A stretch of 64,000 nt of DNA from Robertmurraya korlensis NBRC 107688 (GTDB lineage Bacteria; Bacillota; Bacilli; Bacillales; Cytobacillaceae), in assembly GCF_001591645.1 (NCBI RefSeq), contig NZ_BCVH01000005.1, positions 1 to 64,000 of the forward strand, read 5' to 3'. The translations under genes and the position numbers were made by a program. The notes under the pieces are model-generated. The model was not told the origin of the DNA, made no database searches, and saw only the letters and a program-made list of their open reading frames with translations. Numbering within the stretch: the first letter of the stretch is position 1; every line of letters starts with the position of its first letter. Below, in pieces: positions 53,934-62,395 of this stretch.

Positions 53934-55716
53934 GTGGAAAAGCTTTAAGAACTATCGCTTAATGACCAAACTCATTTTTACGTACATGCTGCTAACGGTT
54001 CTTCCCGTGAGTCTCATTGGGTATGTTGCCTATTCTCAATATACGAAATCCATTGAGGAGCAGGTGGGTGAGTATATCCCAAAGGTACTTGATCAAGCAA
54101 ATGAGAGCATTGATTACTATTTAGCTGACGTAAAGCAACTCCCAGAACTTCTTTACAACTCCAATCAAGTCATCGAAGTGCTAAGAAAAGACACCTATCA
54201 AAATAAATCTTCCTTGCTGCAAGATCGCTTTATCGTAAATAGTTATTTAACTCGCACCTATATTAATGGGGAGGCTGATGTGTTAGGTGCGTTTATTTTA
54301 TCAAAAAATCGGCTGTTTGTAAGTTCAAAAATTCCTTATTCGGGCTTTGCAGAGGATATGCTTCCGTTCGGACAGGATCTGGAGTTAAAAGGGAAGCAAT
54401 CATTTCTGTTACCTAGTCAAGTGCCCTTATCGTTCAAAGGAAATCCCCCGTATATTCTATTAATGAGGCAAATAACAGATACAGAGAATCGGATGAACCT
54501 CGGAACGATGTTTATTGCAGTTGACCTTAGCTTTATGAGCAAGGTGGTTGAAAATCTAGAGACGGTAAATAATGCTGATTTGTCTCTTTTAAGTGACGAA
54601 GGTCAAATGATCTATCATACCGATTCGGAAAAGATTGGTTTAATGGATGAACAGTTTCAAAAATATCCTAAGATAAATGGGAGCTTTCGGACGACAGGAG
54701 AAGAGGAAAATCGACTGATCAGCATAAGTCGAGCTGGGCCAGATGATTGGGTGTTACTACATAGTGTGAAATTGAAAAATTTAACCGAGAGAACGGACCT
54801 TGTTCGAAATGCGACCATTATTGTATTCATAGTCATTATTCTTCTTGGAACCCTTATCTCCATTTTTTTAGCATGGACAGTCTCACGTCCTATACACCTA
54901 TTAACCCATCAAATGAAGGAAGTAGAAAAAGGGAATTTCGAGGTGGACGTAACGAGTAAAAGTTCCGATGAAGTAGGGATGTTAGCAAAAAGCTTTCATT
55001 CCATGGTGGCAAAAATTAAAGACCTGATACGGTTGAACTACCAAATCAAGCTTCAGCAGAAAGAAGCAGAGCTATATGCGCTACAATCACAAATCAATCC
55101 ACATTTTATGTACAACACATTAGAAACAATTGGAATGGCGGTAGAGGAAGGGGAAAATGACACGGTTGTCGACATGGTATCGATTCTTGGTCGCATGCTT
55201 CGTTTTTCCATTAGCAATAAAGAGAAAATGGTTAACATTGATCAAGAAGTACAACATATGAAAGATTACTTAACGATACAGAAAATTCGTTTTGAGGATC
55301 GAATTGAGTTTTCTATTCAAGATCATATGGAAACAAAGAGGTTTGTCACTCCGAAATTCATTCTTCAGCCAATCGTTGAAAATTGTATGAAGCATGGACT
55401 CGATCATTGTCATCATTTTAAAGTGGAAATCTTAATAGAAATAAAAGACCAAGAGGTTCATTTTACCGTAAAAGATAATGGTCCCGGAATCAATGAAGCT
55501 GTCATGGCTGAATTAAATAAATATTTACAAATGGATCCAATGGGTCGAAGAGATTCGAAGTTTGGACTGATCAATGTTCATGGTCGGATCACGATGATGT
55601 TTGGAGAACAATATGGGCTTCATATAGAAAGTAAGGGAGGGATTGGGACTGAGGTAACTATCCGGATTCCTTTGATTCCGATGGATTTGCTTAATGAGGG
55701 GGAGAGGGCAAATTAG
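53911..55716 (+). CDS. Sensor histidine kinase, YesM/LytS-type
   Basis: 601 residues: membrane helix 1 (about 20-44), an extracellular dCache-like sensor (45-298), helix 2 (about 299-322), HAMP (to about 375), and a His_kinase/HATPase pair. The phosphorylated histidine is His398 in SQINPHFMYNTLE; the ATP lid carries KDNGPGI near 523. Starts within the end of the binding-protein gene (ATG 53911; ATG 53923 possible), so the two are translationally coupled. Its own end overlaps the response regulator. Would detect the sugar-loaded binding protein at its outer domain. Confidence 0.9.
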   Translation: MWINMTFKWKSFKNYRLMTKLIFTYMLLTVLPVSLIGYVAYSQYTKSIEEQVGEYIPKVLDQANESIDYYLADVKQLPELLYNSNQVIEVLRKDTYQNKSSLLQDRFIVNSYLTRTYINGEADVLGAFILSKNRLFVSSKIPYSGFAEDMLPFGQDLELKGKQSFLLPSQVPLSFKGNPPYILLMRQITDTENRMNLGTMFIAVDLSFMSKVVENLETVNNADLSLLSDEGQMIYHTDSEKIGLMDEQFQKYPKINGSFRTTGEEENRLISISRAGPDDWVLLHSVKLKNLTERTDLVRNATIIVFIVIILLGTLISIFLAWTVSRPIHLLTHQMKEVEKGNFEVDVTSKSSDEVGMLAKSFHSMVAKIKDLIRLNYQIKLQQKEAELYALQSQINPHFMYNTLETIGMAVEEGENDTVVDMVSILGRMLRFSISNKEKMVNIDQEVQHMKDYLTIQKIRFEDRIEFSIQDHMETKRFVTPKFILQPIVENCMKHGLDHCHHFKVEILIEIKDQEVHFTVKDNGPGINEAVMAELNKYLQMDPMGRRDSKFGLINVHGRITMMFGEQYGLHIESKGGIGTEVTIRIPLIPMDLLNEGERAN

Positions 55717-57286
55717 ACAGATACTAACACTTGTCGTGGATGATGAAAATAGAATTCGTAGGGGAATTGAACGATTAGTTCAAAGTAATGAAGATGATTT
55801 TCACGTGGTTGGAAGTTTCTCAAGTGCACTAGAGTTACTGAATGCCTATGAAAAAGAGGCGTTTGCCTTTGATTTATTAATTACAGATATTAAAATGCCA
55901 GGAATGGATGGACTGGATTTAATTGAGACATTAAGAAAACGGGCTACCTTTGAAGCGGTTGTCATCAGTGGGTTCAATGATTTTAAATACTTACAAACAG
56001 CCATCCGTGCAGGAGCGATTGACTATTTGGTTAAACCGATTGTTAGGGAAGATTTCAAAGAGCAGTTAGGAAAGGTAAAAGCAAAAATTAAACAAAAATG
56101 GATGGATGAAGAGAAAAACGAAGAAATCGATGCGGAACTACTCTTTCTAAAGCAAAGTCAGCAACTAAGCGATCTGACAAAAGAAAGGGAAATCGATTTA
56201 TCGGAGCTCGAGTGGACGAAGAAGTTTACGTATGGTGCTTACAATCTCTACTATCTAGCCTTGGATCAATCGATTGAAACTGGATCCTTTGAGGAATGGA
56301 AAAACTCGGTCGAGAATACGATTCACCGGGTATTTAAAAAGAAGTGTAGCTATTGGTTTTGGAAAGGGGAAGAGTCAACGTATTGGATTCTTACGGAGGC
56401 TGATACAGGGAAGCAGGATGTCGCAAGAGAAATACAAATCCAGTTAAAACAGTCCGGATCTTCTACGTATACATTGGCGGTAAGTGATGAATTTCAGGAT
56501 GTATCACTAATCTCTTCCATGAAGAACCACTTACAAACGCTAATGCAACTTCGGTTATTATATGGTGGAAATAAAGTCTTTATGTTTTCTCTACTTCAGC
56601 AATTAACAGCTGTAAAAGGCAAAGAAATAAAGGGCTTAGATTTAGTCATCAGTAAAATGGTTCATTCTTTGGAAGGAGAAAGGGAAGAAGAGGCATTTGA
56701 TTTATTACAGCAGTACTTACATGAGTTAAAAAGTCTTTCCTCTCCTCAGGATATAGAGAAGTATATTCAATCCCTGTCGGTTCAACTTGTTAACGTTCTC
56801 TTGAAGGATTCTAGTAATAAAGGAGATGTTAGTCTTATTCAAGAAGCCATCCAATTCACTAGGAAGGCAACTAGCTTTTCAAGTTTACGAGATGAACTGT
56901 CTAGATGGCTGAAAAGAATCTTTCAAATAAGAAAAAATAGGATCCAGCAAAATGAGATTGATCCGGTTCATATCGCGAAGAAGTGGATCAAATCACATTT
57001 AGGTGTAAATCTCACCATCGAAAAGATCGCTCGTGAGATCCCGATGAATCCTACGTATTTTTGTGAGTATTTTAAAAATCAAACTGGAGAGACCATTCTA
57101 GATTATGTAACCAAAACAAGGATAGAAAAGGCGAAAGAGCTCCTCGTAACAACGGACCTTAAAATCTATGATATTGCAGAGCAAGTTGGGTACGCAGACA
57201 CAAAGTATTTTAGTAGGTTATTTAAAAAGTACTATGGCGAAGTCCCATCTAAATTTAAAGACAAAGTAAAAACAGAGTCACACTAA
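55694..57286 (+). CDS. AraC-type response regulator, YesN-like
   Basis: 530 residues: receiver (about 8-125; acidic pair DD16-17, phosphoacceptor Asp65 in LLITDIKMPGMDG, Lys in DYLVKPI), a long helical middle, and a C-terminal double helix-turn-helix AraC domain (about 427-527; NLTIEKIAREIPMNPTYFCE, AEQVGYADTKYFSRLFKKYY). Partner of the kinase at 53911. Likely activates the importer operon and the rhamnosidase through the direct repeats at 57326 and 62236. The ATG at 55694 has no ribosome site; GGGGGAGAGG follows it, see findings. Confidence 0.9.
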   Translation: MRGRGQIRQILTLVVDDENRIRRGIERLVQSNEDDFHVVGSFSSALELLNAYEKEAFAFDLLITDIKMPGMDGLDLIETLRKRATFEAVVISGFNDFKYLQTAIRAGAIDYLVKPIVREDFKEQLGKVKAKIKQKWMDEEKNEEIDAELLFLKQSQQLSDLTKEREIDLSELEWTKKFTYGAYNLYYLALDQSIETGSFEEWKNSVENTIHRVFKKKCSYWFWKGEESTYWILTEADTGKQDVAREIQIQLKQSGSSTYTLAVSDEFQDVSLISSMKNHLQTLMQLRLLYGGNKVFMFSLLQQLTAVKGKEIKGLDLVISKMVHSLEGEREEEAFDLLQQYLHELKSLSSPQDIEKYIQSLSVQLVNVLLKDSSNKGDVSLIQEAIQFTRKATSFSSLRDELSRWLKRIFQIRKNRIQQNEIDPVHIAKKWIKSHLGVNLTIEKIAREIPMNPTYFCEYFKNQTGETILDYVTKTRIEKAKELLVTTDLKIYDIAEQVGYADTKYFSRLFKKYYGEVPSKFKDKVKTESH

Positions 57287-57311
57287 ACCTCCTTAACGGG
57301 AGGTTTTTTCA
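57285..57311 (+). terminator. Terminator of the sensor operon
   Basis: AAACCTCC - loop - GGAGGTTT followed by TTTC; overlaps the end of the response regulator gene. Confidence 0.75.
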
Positions 57312-57325
57312 TTTTTACAAAAAGT

Positions 57326-57407
57326 CCCGAAGAATATCCCCCCTACCCGAAGATTCTCTCCTTTTCGTATAGGAGGGGAGAAGGTAACCTATATGTAAGC
57401 GGATACA
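57326..57407 (+). promoter_or_regulatory. Regulated promoter of the rhamnose importer operon
   Basis: Half-sites CCCGAAGAATATC (57326) and CCCGAAGATTCTC (57346), 20 bases apart; then TTTTCG (57362-57367), 17 bases, TAACCT (57385-57390) at the -35/-10 places, and a cre-like TGTAAGCGGATACA (57394-57407). Poor -35 and -10 fit an activator-dependent promoter. The same spacing occurs at 62236-62318. Confidence 0.65.
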
Positions 57408-57463
57408 ATACAGAATGAATTGTATGAATCATAGAGAATGAAAAGGGGTTAGGAGTGAAAGAG

Positions 57464-58996
57464 ATGTCTGAGTTTGTGCTTGAACTAAGAGGGATTACGA
57501 AGACCTTTCCAGGTGTAAAAGCTCTTGATAATGTTCAATTTCAGTTAGGACCGGGAGAGATTCATGCATTAATGGGGGAAAACGGAGCGGGGAAATCGAC
57601 TTTTATCAAGGTCATTACGGGGGTTCATCAGCCAGATGAAGGGCAGATGTTTCTTAATGGAAAAGAGGTCAATTTCAAAAATCCAACAGAAGCGCAAAAG
57701 GTTGGAATCGCTGCGATCTACCAGCATGTGACCTGCTACCCTGACTTAAGTGTGACGGAAAATATTTTTATGGGTCACGAAAAGATACAAAAAGGAACAA
57801 GAAGAATTCGATGGAAGGAAATGCATGAAGAAGCCAATCGGTTGTTAAAGGAATTAGGTGCCAGCTTTGATGCGAAAACCATCATGGGAACGCTCAGTGT
57901 CGCACAGCAACAGATGGTGGAAATCGCTAAAGCTCTTTCCACAAATGCGAAAATCATCATTATGGATGAACCAACAGCAGCCTTGAGCAGAAACGAGAGT
58001 GAAGACCTTTATCGAATAACGGAAAAGTTAAGAGATAGTGGGACATCGATCATTTTCATTTCGCACCGGTTCGAGGATATGTATCGATTGGCAAGCAAGG
58101 TAACCGTGTTTAGAGACTCCAAATATATCGGCTCTTGGGGTGTTCATGATATTCCCAATGAAGACTTAATTGTCGCGATGGTCGGGAGAGAAATTAAGCA
58201 GCTGTTTCCAAAGGTAGAGACTACCATAGGATCCGAAGTACTAAGAGTCGAGGGATTAGGGAAAACAGGATTTTTTGCAGATGTCTCCTTTTCGCTTCGC
58301 AAGGGGGAAATCCTTGGAATCACCGGACTGGTAGGAGCGGGACGAAGCGAAGTATGTCAGGCCATTTTCGGTGTAGAGCCAGCTGACAAAGGGAAGATTT
58401 TTGTCAAAGGGGTCGAAACAACCATTCAAACGCCGCTTCAGGCGATGAACAAAGGAATAGGATACTTGCCTGAGGATCGGCAACAGCAAGGCCTCATTCT
58501 TTCATGGGGAATTGATAAGAATATTACCTTATCTTCCTTATCTTTAATCTCCAAAAAAGGGTGGATGAATCGAAAGAAGGAAGACGAGTATGCTAATCAT
58601 CTATCCAAAAAAGTGAACGTGAAAACACCGAATGTGGCCAACTTGGTTAGCTCTCTTTCAGGGGGAAATCAGCAAAAGGTGGCTGTGGCAAAGCTTCTGA
58701 TGACAGGTTTGGACATTATTATCCTTGATGAGCCAACGAAAGGGGTCGATGTTGGAGCGAAGTCGGCCATCTATGAAATTATCAGCAATCTGGCTGCACA
58801 AGGATACGGCGTTATTATGGTTTCCTCGGAGATGCCAGAAGTCATTAGTATGAGTGACCGAATTCTTGTTATGAGAGAAGGAAGAATTACAGCAGAAATT
58901 CAAGCAAAGCAGGCGACACAAGAAGCAATTCTTGAAGCAGCGATGGCGAGTAAGGAATCAACAGAAGGTCAATCGCTTGAGGCATCTGGCTTATAA
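57464..58996 (+). CDS. rhaT: Rhamnose-type ABC importer, ATPase with two ABC domains
   Basis: About 510 residues, two ABC modules. First: Walker A GENGAGKSTFIKV, signature LSVAQQQMVEIAKAL, Walker B IIIMDEPTAAL. Second: degenerate Walker A GLVGAGRSEVCQA, LSGGNQQKVAVAKLL, IIILDEPTKGVDVG. This RbsA/XylG plan is shared by ribose, xylose and rhamnose importers; the rhamnose assignment rests on context. ATG 57464 (8 bases after AGGAG) is preferred over GTG 57455. First gene of the four-gene importer operon. Confidence 0.88.
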   Translation: MSEFVLELRGITKTFPGVKALDNVQFQLGPGEIHALMGENGAGKSTFIKVITGVHQPDEGQMFLNGKEVNFKNPTEAQKVGIAAIYQHVTCYPDLSVTENIFMGHEKIQKGTRRIRWKEMHEEANRLLKELGASFDAKTIMGTLSVAQQQMVEIAKALSTNAKIIIMDEPTAALSRNESEDLYRITEKLRDSGTSIIFISHRFEDMYRLASKVTVFRDSKYIGSWGVHDIPNEDLIVAMVGREIKQLFPKVETTIGSEVLRVEGLGKTGFFADVSFSLRKGEILGITGLVGAGRSEVCQAIFGVEPADKGKIFVKGVETTIQTPLQAMNKGIGYLPEDRQQQGLILSWGIDKNITLSSLSLISKKGWMNRKKEDEYANHLSKKVNVKTPNVANLVSSLSGGNQQKVAVAKLLMTGLDIIILDEPTKGVDVGAKSAIYEIISNLAAQGYGVIMVSSEMPEVISMSDRILVMREGRITAEIQAKQATQEAILEAAMASKESTEGQSLEASGL

Positions 58997-59008
58997 GGAG
59001 AGAGAAGT

Positions 59009-60016
59009 ATGGTTGCAAATAATGAACAAAAAGGAACGCTCATTGAAAATATCGCCAAGTTCCGTGAGGTCGGATTACTCGGCTTCATTATTATCCTATC
59101 GGTCGTCATTCAATGGAGAAACTCGAGCTTTTTAACATTGGAAAATATTAATGACATGATTACGAATACAGCGATCTTAAGCATTCTTGCTGTGGGAATG
59201 ATGCTTGTTATTATCACAAGAGGAATTGATTTATCGATCGGGGCCACTCTTGCATTATCAGGAATGATTGCGGCCTTAACGGTTGGAGCTTTTCCGAATT
59301 TGAGCCCCATCTTGGCGATTTTATTAGGAACTTTGGTTGGACTGGTGAGTGGGTTGATCTTAGGAGCAATCATTTCAAAGGGAGGCGTTCTTCCCATCAT
59401 CGCGACGCTGGGGATGATGTATATCTTCCGTGGTCTTACCTTTATGGTGAGCGGTGGACAATGGGTGAGTGCTCATCAAATGCCAGAAAGTTTTAAAGGC
59501 ATAGCAACGGGTTCCTTTTTAGGAATCAATAATCTCATTCTAATAGCTGTACTCATTTATGTAGCATTCTATTATTTTATAAATCATACAAGAACGGGCA
59601 GACAAATTTATGCGGTAGGGAGCAATCCTGATTCAGCAAAAATAAGTGGAATTAACCATGATAAGATTATCTGGCTTGTGTACACGATCATGGGTGGTCT
59701 GTCTGGTTTAGCTGGAGTGTTGTGGGTATCGAAATTCGCTTCGGCTCAAGGAGATACAGCGTCTGGTTATGAGTTAACAGTCATTGCTGCATGTGTTCTT
59801 GGTGGAGTAAATATTGCGGGAGGATCGGGGAAAATCTCAGGAATTATCCTAGGTTCGGTGTTAATTGGGATTATGAATAATGCCCTTCCTTTAATCAATG
59901 TTTCTCCTTTCTGGCAGACAGGAATACAAGGGTCCATTATCCTCATCGCTGTTGTATTAAATGCCCTTGTGAAACGAGGAGTAGATATGAATGCTCTCAT
60001 GAGGAGGAGAATCTAA
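59009..60016 (+). CDS. rhaP: Rhamnose-type ABC importer, permease 1
   Basis: 335 residues, BPD_transp_2 fold with 8-10 helices: ITRGIDLSIGATLALSGMIA, GGVLPIIATLGMMYIFRGL, GRQIYAVGSNPDSAKISGI (the cytosolic EAA-like loop) and LGGVNIAGGSGKISGIILGS. Starts 12 bases after the ATPase, behind AAGGAGAG, and is followed after 2 bases by the second permease. Two different permeases fit the rhamnose branch of the family (RhaP/RhaQ). Confidence 0.87.
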   Translation: MVANNEQKGTLIENIAKFREVGLLGFIIILSVVIQWRNSSFLTLENINDMITNTAILSILAVGMMLVIITRGIDLSIGATLALSGMIAALTVGAFPNLSPILAILLGTLVGLVSGLILGAIISKGGVLPIIATLGMMYIFRGLTFMVSGGQWVSAHQMPESFKGIATGSFLGINNLILIAVLIYVAFYYFINHTRTGRQIYAVGSNPDSAKISGINHDKIIWLVYTIMGGLSGLAGVLWVSKFASAQGDTASGYELTVIAACVLGGVNIAGGSGKISGIILGSVLIGIMNNALPLINVSPFWQTGIQGSIILIAVVLNALVKRGVDMNALMRRRI

Positions 60017-60018
60017 CA

Positions 60019-61029
60019 ATGGATCAGGTAAATAAAAAACCATTTTCATGGAAGGGCTTCTTCCTGCAGTGGGAATGGATGCTCATACTATTGTTTCTAG
60101 TTGTTAATGTCATAAATACGAATCTATCACCCTTCTATTTAGATAGTGTTGGTCTACGGGATGCAACCATGACGTTCCTTGATAAGGCATTTATGGTCTT
60201 TCCGATGGTTATGATTATGATTTTGCGTGATATTGATATTTCTGTTTCATCTACAGTAGCATTGGCTTCGGTAGTAATGGCTCATTTGTATACCTTAGGT
60301 GTTCCAATGGAGTTAGCGGTGGTGATTTGCCTAGCGGTGGGAGCTGTTTGCGGGTTGATTAACGGACTGCTGATTGTAAGGTTTAAGGAGCTTTCAGCCG
60401 TAATTGTTACTCTCTCCACGATGATTATCTATCGCGGAATTGCTTATATCATTCTAGAAGATCAATCAGCAGGTTCTTTCCCTGAATGGTTTGGATTCTT
60501 AGGATGGGGATATATTGGCGGCGTTCCGTTTATCTTGATTGCTTTTGTCGTGATGGCGGTACTGTTTGGGTTATTGCTACACAAAACGACATTTGGGAGA
60601 CGAATTTACGCAATTGGAAACAATCCAACAGCCAGTCGCTTCTCTGGTGTTCAAGTAGATAAAATCAAAATTCTTGTCTTTACGCTTGCTGGTGTGATGG
60701 CAGCTATTACGGCCCTCTTTTTAACATCAAGAATGGGAAGTACAAGACCCAATGTGGCGCTCGGATACGAATTAGATGTGATCGCGATGGTGGTGTTAGG
60801 TGGAATTAGTACAGCTGGTGGAAAAGGAAAAATGATTGGTGCCATTATCGCCGTTTTCCTCATCGGATTTTTACGGTATGGACTGGGACTGATCAATATG
60901 CCAGCACAAGTGCTAATGATCATCATTGGACTGTTGCTCATTGTAGCAGTCATGGTTCCTAATCTGAAACCAAAAAAGAAGGCAAAAGGGAAGCCACCGA
61001 AGAGTCAAGACGAACAGATCGCTGGATAA
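60019..61029 (+). CDS. rhaQ: Rhamnose-type ABC importer, permease 2
   Basis: 336 residues, same fold as its neighbour: LRDIDISVSSTVALASVVMA, LSAVIVTLSTMIIYRGIAYI, GRRIYAIGNNPTASRFSGVQ, LGGISTAGGKGKMIGAIIAV. It forms the membrane pore with the protein at 59009. Lysine-rich tail (KPKKKAKGKPPKSQ). GAGGAGGAG precedes the ATG. Confidence 0.87.
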   Translation: MDQVNKKPFSWKGFFLQWEWMLILLFLVVNVINTNLSPFYLDSVGLRDATMTFLDKAFMVFPMVMIMILRDIDISVSSTVALASVVMAHLYTLGVPMELAVVICLAVGAVCGLINGLLIVRFKELSAVIVTLSTMIIYRGIAYIILEDQSAGSFPEWFGFLGWGYIGGVPFILIAFVVMAVLFGLLLHKTTFGRRIYAIGNNPTASRFSGVQVDKIKILVFTLAGVMAAITALFLTSRMGSTRPNVALGYELDVIAMVVLGGISTAGGKGKMIGAIIAVFLIGFLRYGLGLINMPAQVLMIIIGLLLIVAVMVPNLKPKKKAKGKPPKSQDEQIAG

Positions 61030-61090
61030 TTACAATGCAGTCAAAGACTGTTTGTAGATAAAAACACAACACAAAAAAGGGGAGAAAAGA

Positions 61091-62134
61091 ATGAAAAAGC
61101 TATTTTTAGGGTTTTTGTCAATTTTTCTTGTATTCTCAACGCTTGCTGCATGCTCGCAAACATCCTCGAACGAGGGATCTAGCGATTCTGGTAGCAAGGA
61201 TGGCAAGAAACGTTTCGCGATTGTATTTAAAAACACTGGTAACCCTTATGGGGAAAAACAAATGGATGGGTTTAAGCAAGCCATTGAGGCGCTTGGACAT
61301 GAAGCAATTTTAAAAGCTCCAGACCAGCCGACTGCTGAAGCTCAAATTCAAATGATTGAAGAGCTGATCTCGCAAAAAGTGGATAGTATTGCGATCGTAG
61401 GAAATGATCCAGATGCTCTTCAACCGGCCTTGAAAAAAGCAATGGACCAAGGCATTAAAGTTCTTTCTCTTGACTCTGCTGTTAATGCACAAAGTCGTAT
61501 GGTTCACGTTAACCAAGCGGACCCTGTTGCAATTGGACGTGTACAAATTGAAGCCATTTCTGAAATGATTGGTGGAAAAGGACAAATTGCTGTACTTAGT
61601 GCAACCTCTCAAGCAACAAACCAAAACGCTTGGATTGAGCAAATGAAGGAAACCTTAAAGGATCCAAAATATAAAGATATCGAACTTGTAAAAGTTGCAT
61701 ATGGTGATGACTTAAGAGACAAGAGTGTATCCGAAACAGAAGCTCTATTAAAATCATACCCAGATTTAAAAGGAATTATCGCACCTACCACTGTTGGGAT
61801 TGCGGCTGCTGGGAAAGTACTAACAGATAAAGGATTAAAAGATAAGGTTCATTTAACAGGTCTTGGATTACCTAGTGAAATGGCAGAGTATATTGAAAGC
61901 GGTGTCTGTGATTGGATGTATCTATGGAATCCAATTGATGTAGGATACTTAGCAGGATATGCTGCAGATGCTCTTGTGAGCGAAACAATTACTGGAAAAG
62001 TGGGCGACAAGTTCACAGCTGGTGACCTTGGTGAGAAGGAAGTTGTGGAAGACGGAGATGGCACGCAAATCATGCTTGGCGATCCGTTCAAATTTGATGC
62101 GAGCAATATTGCTGAGTGGAAAGAAGTGTATTAA
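61091..62134 (+). CDS. rhaS: Rhamnose-binding lipoprotein, RhaS-type
   Basis: 347 residues. Lipobox STLAA-Cys21, serine-rich linker, then Peripla_BP_4: FAIVFKNTGNPYGEKQMDGF, TAEAQIQMIEELISQKVDSI, VLSLDSAVNAQSRMVHVNQA, IIAPTTVGIAAAGKVLTDKG, DWMYLWNPIDVGYLAGYAAD. This is the capture protein of the importer. AAAGGGGAG precedes the ATG. Same fold and length as the sensor lipoprotein at 52890, probably an old duplication, now diverged. A perfect terminator follows. Confidence 0.88.
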   Translation: MKKLFLGFLSIFLVFSTLAACSQTSSNEGSSDSGSKDGKKRFAIVFKNTGNPYGEKQMDGFKQAIEALGHEAILKAPDQPTAEAQIQMIEELISQKVDSIAIVGNDPDALQPALKKAMDQGIKVLSLDSAVNAQSRMVHVNQADPVAIGRVQIEAISEMIGGKGQIAVLSATSQATNQNAWIEQMKETLKDPKYKDIELVKVAYGDDLRDKSVSETEALLKSYPDLKGIIAPTTVGIAAAGKVLTDKGLKDKVHLTGLGLPSEMAEYIESGVCDWMYLWNPIDVGYLAGYAADALVSETITGKVGDKFTAGDLGEKEVVEDGDGTQIMLGDPFKFDASNIAEWKEVY

Positions 62135-62143
62135 GAGTTCACT

Positions 62144-62179
62144 GGGCTTACAGACATTTTTAACTGTAAGCCCTTTATT
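62144..62179 (+). terminator. Terminator of the importer operon
   Basis: GGGCTTACAG / CTGTAAGCCC, 10-bp perfect stem, 10-base loop, TTTATTATT. Confidence 0.85.
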
Positions 62180-62235
62180 ATTGTACTATTGGTATCGTAT
62201 TAACCGGTTAGTTTCTGTATAAAAGGTTGGAAAGT

Positions 62236-62318
62236 TCCGAATATCAACCCCTATACCCGAAGAATGTCCCCTTTCCAGTCAAGACATTATTTTTTATATT
62301 AAAATGTAAGCGGATTCA
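62236..62318 (+). promoter_or_regulatory. Regulated promoter of the alpha-L-rhamnosidase gene
   Basis: Half-sites TCCGAATATC (62236) and CCCGAAGAATGTC (62256), 20 bases apart; -35 TTTCCA (62272-62277), 17 bases, -10 TATATT (62295-62300), cre-like TGTAAGCGGATTCA (62305-62318). The second half-site starts 16 bases before the -35, the same as upstream of the importer operon. Confidence 0.65.
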
Positions 62319-62395
62319 TATAAAGGAGGTGGAATTTGTAGTAGCTTTTATTTCCTAAAAACATTTGGCTTGATTTTTAGAAGAGGAGGAAAACA

